NCBI RefSeq assembly: GCF_040529065.1
Contig: NZ_CP132343.1
Location: forward strand, 2,604,001-2,668,000
From: Xanthomonas sacchari
GTDB taxonomy: Bacteria > Pseudomonadota > Gammaproteobacteria > Xanthomonadales > Xanthomonadaceae
Direction: 5' to 3'
DNA: 64,000 nt
Positions 34,596-41,486 of this stretch are shown in pieces. The stretch's first letter is position 1. Each line of letters opens with the position of its first letter. The notes beneath the pieces are model-generated. The model did not search any database. It worked only from the letters and a program-made list of their open reading frames with translations, and was not told the origin of the DNA. Both the position numbers and the translations under genes were made by a program.

Positions 34596-35813
34596 ATGGA
34601 AATCGGAATACTGGGTGGCGGCATCGCAGGCTTGAGCGTGGCCCTCGCGTTGCACAAGCAGGGGCACACCGTCCGCGTCTATGAACGTCGGAACGGGCCG
34701 GCCACCATGGGCGCTGGCGTGACGCTTTGGCCCAACGCGTGCTTTGTGCTGCAGGAACTCGGGTTGTTGGAGGATGTCGGGGCGGTGGGCGGTCGGCCAT
34801 TGTCGGTACACCGCAAAGACGCAGCGGGTAACGCGCTGGGAGGCCTGGACATCACGCTGCTGGACCGACTCATGGGCTACCCGACCCATACGATCCTGCG
34901 CCGCGACTTGCAGGCGGTACTGCTGGACCACGTGGCACGCGCTGGTATCCAGGTGGAGTTCGGGCATCGGGCCGTCGCGATCGACCTGGATGCCGGCGGC
35001 AAGGCCGTGGCGCGGTTCGAGAACGGGAAGAGCATCCGTCCAGATCTGCTCATTGGCGCGGATGGCCGCATGGGCTCGGTGGCGCGCAAGTTCGTCGCAG
35101 GGGACAACACGCCCATCTACCAGGGGTTCGTAAACTGGATCGGCGTTGCACAGGGCAATGGTCCGTTGCTGAGCGACATGGCGATTCACGATTACTGGGG
35201 GTCTGGCGATCGTTTCGGTTGCGTGCCGATTCGGACGGATCTGGTGTACTGGGCCGCCGCGCAGGCGCGGCCATTGCCCGAGGCGACGCCAGCAGCGGAG
35301 ATGCGCAAGGAAGTGATGGATCTGTTTGCAGGATGGCCCGAGCCTGTCGCCCGCCTCATCGAAGCCACGCCGGCGCACTCCATCCAACTGATCGCCGTGC
35401 ACGACGTGGAGCCGCTGCACACCTGGAGCCGAGCAAATGTGCTGCTCGTCGGCGATGCGGCGCACGCGCCACTGCCGACCTCGGGTCAGGGCGCCTGTCA
35501 GGCCCTGGAAGACGCCTGGCATCTGGCGCGGTGCCTCGAAGAGGCAGACGGCGCGCTGGATCAAGCATTGCCACGCTTTGCCGCAATCCGCGGACCCAAG
35601 ACCACCAAGCTGGTAGAGCAGGGCAGGCTGTTCGCGCGCGGCCTGTTCGCCCAAGACCCTGAAACCTGCCGTCTTCGCAACGAGCGCGCCAAGGCGTCCG
35701 ATCCATTGCGTGATGCCCAGGCCATGGCGGCAGGATGGTCGCAGGGGTTGCCGATGGCGGACTGCATAGACGGTACGCCGGCGAGCGGCGCTGGCAGTCT
35801 GTATCGCCTGTAA
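34596..35813 (+). CDS. FAD-dependent monooxygenase (salicylate/6-hydroxynicotinate hydroxylase-like)
   Basis: This 405-residue flavoprotein hydroxylase has the three class A signatures: ADP-binding GILGGGIAGLSVALAL at the N-terminus, the DG motif in DLLIGADGRMGSVARK, and the GD motif in VLLVGDAAHAPLPTSGQG. GACQALEDAWHLARCL follows as in UbiH/salicylate hydroxylase relatives. There is no separate reductase. The substrate is probably an aromatic acid or phenol, unknown here. The divergent LysR gene is the likely regulator. The 3' end has no partner gene, and base composition drops soon after, where accessory DNA begins. Confidence 0.88.
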   Translation: MEIGILGGGIAGLSVALALHKQGHTVRVYERRNGPATMGAGVTLWPNACFVLQELGLLEDVGAVGGRPLSVHRKDAAGNALGGLDITLLDRLMGYPTHTILRRDLQAVLLDHVARAGIQVEFGHRAVAIDLDAGGKAVARFENGKSIRPDLLIGADGRMGSVARKFVAGDNTPIYQGFVNWIGVAQGNGPLLSDMAIHDYWGSGDRFGCVPIRTDLVYWAAAQARPLPEATPAAEMRKEVMDLFAGWPEPVARLIEATPAHSIQLIAVHDVEPLHTWSRANVLLVGDAAHAPLPTSGQGACQALEDAWHLARCLEEADGALDQALPRFAAIRGPKTTKLVEQGRLFARGLFAQDPETCRLRNERAKASDPLRDAQAMAAGWSQGLPMADCIDGTPASGAGSLYRL

Positions 35814-35905
35814 AAGATAGTCTTGATCCGAGTGTCGCGTGGCATCTGCGCTGCTGGAAGCATTTCCACCAAATCCGGGCCTCCATTTCATTGGGTTGCT
35901 AGGTC

Positions 35906-36151
35906 ATGCTGATCAAAGATCTTCCACTGCGCTGCCCCTGTTGTGGCTACAAAACGCTTGTCGAGGGAGTGGCATTTGAGATTTGCACCGTGTGTTTCAG
36001 GGAGGATGATGGCCAAGATGACGATGATGCTGATGCTGATGAGGTACTAGGTGGCCCGAATGGCAATCTCAGCGTTACACAAGCGCGAGCGAACTATCAG
36101 CAAATTGTCGCCTTTCGGAGACAGGGCCTGTCTTATGTACATCCGCCTTAG
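35906..36151 (+). CDS. Cysteine-rich CPCC-family small protein
   Basis: The 81-residue protein opens with the CPCC motif (LPLRCPCCGYKTLV) and a second CxxC-like pair (FEICTVCFREDDGQ), which together look like a small zinc ribbon. The segment GPNGNLSVTQARANYQQIVA is typical of the CPCC family. An acidic run (DGQDDDDADADE) lies between. The family is widespread near toxin, immunity and defence genes, but its function is unknown. It is AT-richer than the monooxygenase gene and marks the start of the accessory segment. Confidence 0.85.
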   Translation: MLIKDLPLRCPCCGYKTLVEGVAFEICTVCFREDDGQDDDDADADEVLGGPNGNLSVTQARANYQQIVAFRRQGLSYVHPP

Positions 36152-36282
36152 GTGAAGAAATGTAGAATGAGGGCCTAGTCAACCCGGCTTCCCGGCTAGG
36201 CTTACGGGGGTGGGGAATGGGTCTATACCAAGAACAGACTCTGAAATGATAGATAATTCGGATCTAAACCAACAACAACATC

Positions 36283-37107
36283 ATGACAGCCTTGAACAAG
36301 CCAATGCCATCAGTGCAGCCGCCAAGCGTCAAGTCGCTCTTTCTTCAAATGAGGTACGGAGATCAACCAATATCTACAGGCACAGGCTTCGTAGTGAAAA
36401 ACGGGTCTTCTGCGTTCCTTCTGACAAATCGTCATAATTTAACTGGGCGTCGGAATGATTCCGGCGAACTGCTCTCGAAAACGGGCGGAATCCCAGATAA
36501 TGTCCTCGTTTATCACCATCTTTCAGGGCGTCTTGGCGCTTGGGAGGGCAGGGTTGAAGCGCTCTTCACCGAACAAGGACAAAAACGCTGGAAAGAACAT
36601 CCACTGCATGGTGCGCGTGCAGATGTGGTGGCGTTGCCGCTCACCAACATCGAAGGAGTCGACCTATATCCCTACGAACTGACAGAAGAACCAAGAATTG
36701 CGATCGCCCCTGGAGACATTATAAGTGTTGTTGGATTTCCATTCGGAATGTCTACGGGCGGACTTCTTCCGATATGGGCAACAGGATTCATTGCCAGTGA
36801 GCCGCAGGTGAGCATAAACAACAGTGATCTCCCAGTTTTTTATATTGATTGCCGAAGCAGGCAAGGGCAATCTGGATCTGCAGTAGTTGCTTATCGGTCA
36901 GGCGGAATGGTGAGCATGGAGAACGGGGTTGCAGCTATCTTTGAAGGGCCAGTGACACGCCTCCTTGGAATTTACAGCGGGCGTATCAACAATGAGTCGG
37001 ATATCGGCGTTGTTTGGCGGACCGCTGCATTGCATGGTCTAGTCCAGGATACCAGGGAGTTCCTTGCGACGTCAGTCCCGCAATCTATCAATAAGTTGAA
37101 TTGGTAA
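36283..37107 (+). CDS. Trypsin-like serine protease
   Basis: The 274-residue cytoplasmic protein has a trypsin/DegP-like fold with a readable catalytic triad: His in SAFLLTNRHNLTG, Asp in ARADVVALPL and Ser in DCRSRQGQSGSAVVAYRSG. The oxyanion GQSGS and the preceding GFPFGMSTGGLLPIWATG strand fit the S1/S46-like family. No PDZ domain, signal peptide or membrane helix is seen. Stand-alone cytosolic trypsin-like proteases occur as effectors in some bacterial defence systems, but no sensor gene is adjacent. Codon use is clearly AT-richer than the host average, suggesting transfer. Confidence 0.82.
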   Translation: MTALNKPMPSVQPPSVKSLFLQMRYGDQPISTGTGFVVKNGSSAFLLTNRHNLTGRRNDSGELLSKTGGIPDNVLVYHHLSGRLGAWEGRVEALFTEQGQKRWKEHPLHGARADVVALPLTNIEGVDLYPYELTEEPRIAIAPGDIISVVGFPFGMSTGGLLPIWATGFIASEPQVSINNSDLPVFYIDCRSRQGQSGSAVVAYRSGGMVSMENGVAAIFEGPVTRLLGIYSGRINNESDIGVVWRTAALHGLVQDTREFLATSVPQSINKLNW

Positions 37108-37199
37108 AGCCTAATTTTCTCGCATGACGAGAGCTATTCACAGGCTAAGCGAACTGTGCAGCCGCTTCTGGCCATCGGGGTTCCGACCCAAAGCAGACA

Positions 37200-37997
37200 T
37201 CAAACTGGCGCCAGGGGGCTAAGGCCGTTCAACCCAAGCAACTCTCTATCGTCGTCGCTCATTGGATTGTCAATAGCATGACGAATTCTGCGTTGGCACC
37301 ACTCGTAAAAGTCGGGATGCTCATACTGCAGTTGCGCCTGTCCTACTTCGTTGAGATGGATCCTGTAGCAGTATCGAACCGGGCCAATAGTAAGCGTGGA
37401 ATGGAAAGCTTCGGGCGCGAGAGATTGCGGATTGCCTGTGACGATCAGGCCGCCATGGGCGGCGTAGCTATGGATTGCACCATTCTCTTGTAGACGGCGG
37501 TAGGCGACGTCGGCATCTACGCAAAGCAAAACATAGTTTTTATCACTTATGCCTATGGCGAAATCTGCAATCGGTTGGTAGAAGGTTGCGCCCACCTCTG
37601 CTAAGTGACAACACATAAGCTTCGCGAAATACCTGAAAACATCCAAATAAAGTGTTCCGCCATTGGCATTGAAGCGGGGGTCTTCATACACCTTTGCGGG
37701 ATCCCCCCCCGCTTTCAAGAGTTCCAAGGCCAATCCTCTAAATGCATCAAATGCCAAATCGGCCGGCTGAGTTCTCGCGTTATTACAGGTTCCGCATATG
37801 CGAGCGGAAAAGTGAAACTGCTTCGAGCTTGGGCTCTGTGCGTGGCGATAGCGTTCGCCTGGGCGCCCGATAACCATCGGCTGCGCCCCAAACTCACTAC
37901 GAAGCGCGGCCGCCTTGACCTTATGCTCGCCTGAAAGCGCCCCGGTAGACCCGCATAGGCAGCATTGGCCAGCAAGAGGCGGGGCAAATGTATCCAT
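37200..37997 (-). CDS. HNH-endonuclease-like zinc protein
   Basis: The 265-residue protein has an N-terminal HNH-like zinc finger. A first knuckle CCLCGSTGALSGEHK supplies CxxC and the EH pair, and a second knuckle ARICGTCNNARTQPADLAFD supplies CxxCN and the late D. The C-terminal 150 residues are unknown. It starts two bases after the stop of the XafT-like gene, so the two form an operon. That position matches the cargo slot of filamentous prophages such as the one at 38558-45748. It may be a phage-borne nuclease that acts on other invaders, but this is inference. Confidence 0.65.
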   Translation of the reverse strand: MDTFAPPLAGQCCLCGSTGALSGEHKVKAAALRSEFGAQPMVIGRPGERYRHAQSPSSKQFHFSARICGTCNNARTQPADLAFDAFRGLALELLKAGGDPAKVYEDPRFNANGGTLYLDVFRYFAKLMCCHLAEVGATFYQPIADFAIGISDKNYVLLCVDADVAYRRLQENGAIHSYAAHGGLIVTGNPQSLAPEAFHSTLTIGPVRYCYRIHLNEVGQAQLQYEHPDFYEWCQRRIRHAIDNPMSDDDRELLGLNGLSPLAPV

Positions 37998-37999
37998 AG

Positions 38000-38518
38000 C
38001 TAATCTCCGATTGCTTGCCGGAGCACCTCTTTTAAGCTTACCTTGAGGTGAAAATTAAAAGGAGTGGCTCGCTCTATTGCCTGTAAGCCCCAAGGGCGAT
38101 AATGCGTAGACTCGGAAGTCTTGAAGACCCACGCCGGCGCGCGGCAGTGACTGACCATAGCAGTGGCCACATGGGTGGGCAACACACCGCGACGCTTGGC
38201 CATGATGTTGCGGAACTCCTGCGCCTGCAGGATCAGGAGCGACCACCAGACCAAGTCGCTGGAGCGAAGCTCCCGGCGCTCAGGCGTGGCCAGGACGTTG
38301 CCGCGCACCTGGAAGCCGGTCCAGTCGGGACCGAGCAGCTTGCCGCCCCTAAGGACGCGCATGAGCTTGTAGGCAGTATAGGGGATGCGCGCTCGAGCGG
38401 ACTCCCAGTTGGAGACGGTCCGGACACTGACGCGCGGAAGCTTCGCGCAGTCGGGGACGCTCAGGCCGAGGGTGATGCGGGCGGTGCGGAACTGCTCAGC
38501 GTGGTGGCGGATCTGCAA
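38000..38518 (-). CDS. XafT-like (VC1465 family) Xer recombination activation factor with HTH
   Basis: This 172-residue protein has an N-terminal Cro-like helix-turn-helix (FRTARITLGLSVPDCAKLPR, VSVRTVSNWESARARIP) and the VC1465-type segment GGKLLGPDWTGFQVRGNVLA followed by LRSSDLVWWSLLILQAQEF. XafT of the TLC satellite phage activates XerCD recombination at dif without FtsK. The gene lies outside the prophage, just left of attL (38558), and overlaps the end of the repressor reading frame. It matches the gene at 45256-45648, which sits just left of attR. It therefore looks like the right end of an older, displaced filamentous phage. Confidence 0.75.
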   Translation of the reverse strand: MQIRHHAEQFRTARITLGLSVPDCAKLPRVSVRTVSNWESARARIPYTAYKLMRVLRGGKLLGPDWTGFQVRGNVLATPERRELRSSDLVWWSLLILQAQEFRNIMAKRRGVLPTHVATAMVSHCRAPAWVFKTSESTHYRPWGLQAIERATPFNFHLKVSLKEVLRQAIGD

Positions 38519-38942
38519 CGGGGATGGCCGGCCACGCCCCCGTCCGGGGACACGGCCAATTTCGCATAATGTATCCTGGGTCGATTACGAACAGCGCGGG
38601 CAGGGTGGCTTCAAGCCCCTGATGACCCCCGGCCTTGACCGCGATCACCAGCAGCGCGACGACCGCGGCCGCCGCGCTTAGCCTGTCCAGTACCGATCGC
38701 CACAGTGCTTTCTCAGCAGGTGATGCTGCTCGCTCTGCATGGATCTTCGCCATCCATGTTCCGCCATCCACCTTTGCCAGCGCGCACAGCTGCGCAATTC
38801 GCTCGTCCGGCATCGCGTACCGCCCTGATCGCCACGAGCTCACCATCGCCCTCGTTACGCCTAGCCGTTGCGCTAAGGCATTGTCCGAATTGAAGTTTCC
38901 CGAGCCTCGCACCAGGTCGAGCAGTTCGTTTTCGGCGCTCAT
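38496..38942 (-). CDS. DUF3693 phage repressor-like protein, C-terminus changed by integration
   Basis: The 148-residue frame has an N-terminal HTH (NALAQRLGVTRAMVSSWRSG, then RYAMPDERIAQLCALA), a linker with a hydrophobic segment (AAAAVVALLVIAVKAGG) and a tail that reads straight through attL (YIMRN). The first part is prophage DNA. The last 23-odd codons lie left of attL in flanking DNA. In the circular phage the same frame would instead run into 45740-45645 and end with a different hydrophobic tail. The start MSAENELL at 38942 abuts the divergent phage promoter. DUF3693 proteins are probable regulators of filamentous phages, and repression of the plus-strand operon is inferred. Confidence 0.8.
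   Translation of the reverse strand: MSAENELLDLVRGSGNFNSDNALAQRLGVTRAMVSSWRSGRYAMPDERIAQLCALAKVDGGTWMAKIHAERAASPAEKALWRSVLDRLSAAAAVVALLVIAVKAGGHQGLEATLPALFVIDPGYIMRNWPCPRTGAWPAIPVADPPPR
38558..38575. other. attL: left att core of the filamentous prophage
   Basis: AATTTCGCATAATGTATC is repeated exactly at 45731-45748, 7173 bases away. It contains a XerC-arm-like TTTCGCATAAT and the start of the central region, and closely resembles the XerCD core used by Xanthomonas Cf-type phages. To its right the XerD arm is degenerate (TGGGTCGATTA), as expected for phage-derived DNA. Confidence 0.88.
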
Positions 38943-38954
38943 GTTTAGCTGACC

Positions 38955-38983
38955 TTTACATTCCTGTTTCGCTGAACTATACA
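38955..38983 (+). promoter_or_regulatory. Sigma70-type promoter of the phage rightward operon
   Basis: TTTACA at 38955-38960 and TATACA at 38978-38983 with an exact 17-base spacer, placed between the divergent repressor gene and the first rightward genes. This is a good vegetative promoter in otherwise GC-rich DNA. Confidence 0.75.
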
Positions 38984-38993
38984 AGCCCTGCGT

Positions 38994-39006
38994 TTAGCCT
39001 GGCTAA
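38994..39006. promoter_or_regulatory. Probable repressor operator
   Basis: TTAGCC-T-GGCTAA is a perfect palindrome about ten bases below the -10 hexamer. A related half site TTTAGCTGA lies at 38944-38952 beside the repressor start. Placement around the promoter suggests binding by the DUF3693 protein. Confidence 0.55.
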
Positions 39007-39073
39007 GCGCCCCGCCCCCGGTGTACCCCCGCCGGGCGAGCGGGCACCAGGGTAGGGGGCAGGGGATCCACGA

Positions 39074-39226
39074 ATGGACATCGAACGCCTCGCAGCTATG
39101 CCGCTGTGCAAGCTCTTCCGCGCGCGTGCCGTCTTCCGCCGCCGCAGCCGCTTCGACCTGGTCGACCAGGTAAACACCGCCATCGAGCGCCGCTACGACC
39201 TGTTCCGCCTTGGGGCTATTCGGTGA
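39074..39226 (+). CDS. Small phage protein, 50 residues
   Basis: This short frame (MDIERLAAMPLCKLFRARAV, then a strongly basic FRRRSRFDLVDQ) is too short for most gene finders but is supported by its coupling. Its TGA overlaps the ATG of the next gene (TGATG at 39224-39228). It is the first rightward gene below the phage promoter. The basic helix could bind DNA or RNA. No family recognised. Confidence 0.55.
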   Translation: MDIERLAAMPLCKLFRARAVFRRRSRFDLVDQVNTAIERRYDLFRLGAIR

Positions 39227-39429
39227 TGAGTCACGAAATACTCTCCTTCGGGCTGCTGATCGCCTCCGCGTTCGCCGTCCTGTTCCTGGTTCGCGGCCTG
39301 TTCGCTTACTTCGCCTGGTCCGACCGTCGTTTCGCCCAGCAGCTCGAAGCCGAGTTCCGTGCCTACTGCCTGGTCGAGGAAGCCAAGCGCCAGGCCGCCC
39401 GCCGTGCTGCCTCCGAGGCCGCTCTGTGA
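39226..39429 (+). CDS. Small phage membrane protein
   Basis: A 67-residue protein with one N-terminal membrane helix (FGLLIASAFAVLFLVRGLFA) and a charged, helical C-terminus rich in Arg, Glu and Ala (QLEAEFRAYCLVEEAKRQAA). It starts on the stop of the previous small gene and overlaps the Rep GTG start by four bases (GTGA at 39426-39429), so all three are coupled. Similar short membrane proteins sit before gene II in Xanthomonas filamentous phages. The role is unknown. Confidence 0.65.
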   Translation: MSHEILSFGLLIASAFAVLFLVRGLFAYFAWSDRRFAQQLEAEFRAYCLVEEAKRQAARRAASEAAL

Positions 39430-40490
39430 CCCCTCTGCTCGCCCTCTGCCTACCCTTTTCACCGGCGGACGCCTGCAATCCGGCCGGATCGGAGCCGGTT
39501 GGCCCGAGCAGTAACACGGGCCAAAAGTCTCAGACCCCGGACGGCCTGTCGAAGCCGCTGATTGACTTCTGCACCCTTGTCTTCGACACCGACAAGGCGG
39601 TGAAGCTGCTCAAGCGCATGAGCGCTCAGGACATGGTGGCTTACGTCTTTGGCACCTCCGGCAGCATCGTCGCCGGCCCCTTGCTCGAGCGCCTGTGGAA
39701 CTTCCGCTATGAGCGCAGCGCTACCCTGATCGATGAGACATCATCCGTCTGCGGAAAGATTGGCGTTTCCGACACCGGCGAGGTCTGCATCAGCCTGACA
39801 GGGCAGGGGTGTACCCACGTTCCGAGTTGGCCCTACGTCGAGCGTATCGCCGATGACCTGGGCGCCCACCTGACCCGCGCTGATATCGCCGTCGACGACC
39901 ACTCCGGCCTCACCTTCGACGTCGAGTACTTCCGCCAGGCGTACCACCAGGGTGCGTTTACCTCCAACGGTCGACCGCCTCAGGCGCGCCACCAGAGCGA
40001 TGAGGGCAGTGGCAAGGGCTGCACGCTCTACGTCGGCCAGAAAGGCCACAAGGAGCTGTGTGTGTACGAGAAAGGCAAGCAGCTTGGCGACCCGGAAAGC
40101 CCCTGGGTGCGCTGCGAGTTGCGCCTATACGCCAAGCGCATCGATCTCCCCCTGGATGTTCTGACCAACCCAGGCAAGTACTACCGCGGCGCCTACGCGA
40201 TCCTGGCTGACCTGGTCATCGGCGAGCTTGACCGTCTCCAGTTGAAGGAACGCATGGTCAATCCTTCTGCCAAGGCCATGATCGATTTCATCGACACGCA
40301 AGCCGGCACCGCTCTTCGTGTGCTTTGGAATGCCTGCATGACCCGCGACCGCGACTACGCAATTGCTGCGATTGAGTCCTATCTCTCGCACGACGGCGTT
40401 CCTGGCCGATTCAAGCATCTGTCTCAGACGGAATTAGAGATTCGCCTCGCCAACCAACTCGATGAGTTGTTCCCCGAATTAGCTACGTGA
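39426..40490 (+). CDS. Filamentous phage replication initiator (Rep_trans/RstA-like, pII)
   Basis: This 354-residue protein belongs to the replication-initiation-factor family of Xanthomonas/Vibrio filamentous phages. Recognisable stretches are LTRADIAVDDHSGLTFDVEY, TLYVGQKGHKELCVYEKGKQ, ESPWVRCELRLYAKR and YRGAYAILADLVIGEL. It would nick the plus-strand origin and start rolling-circle replication. The GTG at 39426 is chosen because it overlaps the previous stop. The first 40 residues (TPLLALCLPF, SNTGQKSQTPDG) are not conserved-looking, so the true start could be slightly downstream. Confidence 0.88.
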   Translation: MTPLLALCLPFSPADACNPAGSEPVGPSSNTGQKSQTPDGLSKPLIDFCTLVFDTDKAVKLLKRMSAQDMVAYVFGTSGSIVAGPLLERLWNFRYERSATLIDETSSVCGKIGVSDTGEVCISLTGQGCTHVPSWPYVERIADDLGAHLTRADIAVDDHSGLTFDVEYFRQAYHQGAFTSNGRPPQARHQSDEGSGKGCTLYVGQKGHKELCVYEKGKQLGDPESPWVRCELRLYAKRIDLPLDVLTNPGKYYRGAYAILADLVIGELDRLQLKERMVNPSAKAMIDFIDTQAGTALRVLWNACMTRDRDYAIAAIESYLSHDGVPGRFKHLSQTELEIRLANQLDELFPELAT

Positions 40491-40588
40491 CACGTCACGA
40501 AATACCTGCACGCCGCACAGCTGCCGGCGTGGGCAACGGGTGAAGCAGCCAATTGACCCGACATCGCGGGTATCAGACGGAGTACACC

Positions 40589-40879
40589 ATGAGCATCGAA
40601 GTCACCGTAATGGACGCCGAAGTCATCGAGCGCGGCGGCACCTTCCAGGACGACAGCGGCAAGGATCGTTCCTACACCACCCGCAAGCAGAAGGCCAAGA
40701 TCGAAATGGGTGGCTTCGTCTACCCGTTCGACGTGCGCCTGGAAGACGGCCAGCAGCCCTATGCCGTCGGCAAGTACGAACTGGACATCGAATCGATGGG
40801 CCAGGTCAACAAGGGCGTTCTGAGCCTCAGCAAGTTCACCAAGCTCCGCAGCAAGACGTCTGCTCGCGTCGCTGCATAA
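40589..40879 (+). CDS. Phage single-stranded DNA-binding protein (pV-like)
   Basis: The 96-residue protein has the position, size and beta-rich character of filamentous phage gene V proteins. Charged strands such as TTRKQKAKIEMGGFVYPFDV and ELDIESMGQVNKGVLSLSKF suit cooperative wrapping of the ssDNA genome before packaging. It lies 98 bases after the Rep gene and shortly before the coat genes. The ATG at 40589 is preceded by GGAG. In-frame upstream ATG 40553 lacks a ribosome-binding site. Confidence 0.82.
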   Translation: MSIEVTVMDAEVIERGGTFQDDSGKDRSYTTRKQKAKIEMGGFVYPFDVRLEDGQQPYAVGKYELDIESMGQVNKGVLSLSKFTKLRSKTSARVAA

Positions 40880-40888
40880 GGAATCGCT

Positions 40889-41095
40889 GTGGACGAACAA
40901 GTGCTAGTGCTCAACTGCAAGGTCTCGGATTTCGACGCCTCCACCGGTCAGTGCGCGCACCCGTTCTACAGCGTCGCGTCCAGTTTCCCCCCGCCGCTGG
41001 ACGCGGGCGAGGGTCTTGGCATCTCGGCGGTGATCGTCGGTGCTTGGGCCATCGGTTTCATGGTCAGGCAGGGTCGTCGTATCTCGCAGTCGTAG
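40889..41095 (+). CDS. Small phage membrane protein, probable minor coat component
   Basis: A 68-residue protein starting with GTG after an AAGGA ribosome-binding site. A cysteine-containing N-terminal half (LNCKVSDFDASTGQCAHPFY) precedes one membrane helix (LGISAVIVGAWAIGFMV) and a basic end (RQGRRISQS). This topology and its place just before the major coat gene match the minor coat proteins (pVII/pIX-like) of related phages. No family match can be made by eye. Confidence 0.7.
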   Translation: MDEQVLVLNCKVSDFDASTGQCAHPFYSVASSFPPPLDAGEGLGISAVIVGAWAIGFMVRQGRRISQS

Positions 41096-41124
41096 TTCAT
41101 CAATCAACCACCAGGAGTTTCACC

Positions 41125-41340
41125 ATGTCCAAGTTCCGCAAGCCCTCCAAGATCGTCGCCGGCATCGTTGCTGGTGCCACCGCCATCATGTCCGGCATCG
41201 CCGCCGCGGCCGATGGCACCGTCACCACCGCGCTTACCGCCGGCATCGACAAGACCGACCTGGCCGCCGGTGGCGCCATCATCCTCGGCGCCTGTGCCGT
41301 GGTCGCGATGGTCAACATGGGCCGCAAGGTCGCGCGTTGA
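41125..41340 (+). CDS. Major coat protein precursor (pVIII-like)
   Basis: The 71-residue precursor has a basic start (MSKFRKPSK) and a signal peptide (IVAGIVAGATAIMSGIAAAA). The mature part of about 42 residues is: acidic N-terminus (DGTVTTALTAGIDKTD), hydrophobic core (GGAIILGACAVVAMVNM), basic tail (GRKVAR). This is the standard order for filamentous coat subunits that line up around the ssDNA. A strong ribosome-binding site (AGGAG) and a strong terminator directly downstream fit high, isolated expression. Confidence 0.92.
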   Translation: MSKFRKPSKIVAGIVAGATAIMSGIAAAADGTVTTALTAGIDKTDLAAGGAIILGACAVVAMVNMGRKVAR

Positions 41341-41364
41341 TCCCGTTCCATCTGTAGCAGGGCA

Positions 41365-41392
41365 GGGCGGGGCATCCCCGCCCTTGCTTTTT
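41365..41392 (+). terminator. Rho-independent terminator after the coat gene
   Basis: An 8-base-pair GC stem (GGGCGGGG / CCCCGCCC), 3-base loop and downstream T-run lie 25 bases after the coat gene stop. It probably sets the high coat-to-pIII transcript ratio, as in other filamentous phages. Confidence 0.88.
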
Positions 41393-41417
41393 GTGACACG
41401 TCACGCAAGGGGGATAC

Positions 41418-41486
41418 ATGGCTTACGTCGGCTATTTCGTCATCATCGGCATCCTGGGGGCTGTATGGCTCGCTATGGACAGCTGA
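41418..41486 (+). CDS. Very small phage membrane protein, 22 residues
   Basis: The frame encodes one hydrophobic helix (MAYVGYFVIIGILGAVWLAM). It lies directly before pIII and overlaps its start by 22 bases. Its size and hydrophobicity resemble tail-tip minor coat proteins of filamentous phages. A purine-rich GGGGG stretch precedes the ATG. Without comparison to relatives this remains tentative. Confidence 0.5.
   Translation: MAYVGYFVIIGILGAVWLAMDS

Noticed and set aside
36160-36240. A left att copy for the older phage remnant.
   Set aside because: Short AT-rich stretches resemble parts of dif, but none keeps the TTTCGCATAAT arm. The left border of the remnant stays unknown.
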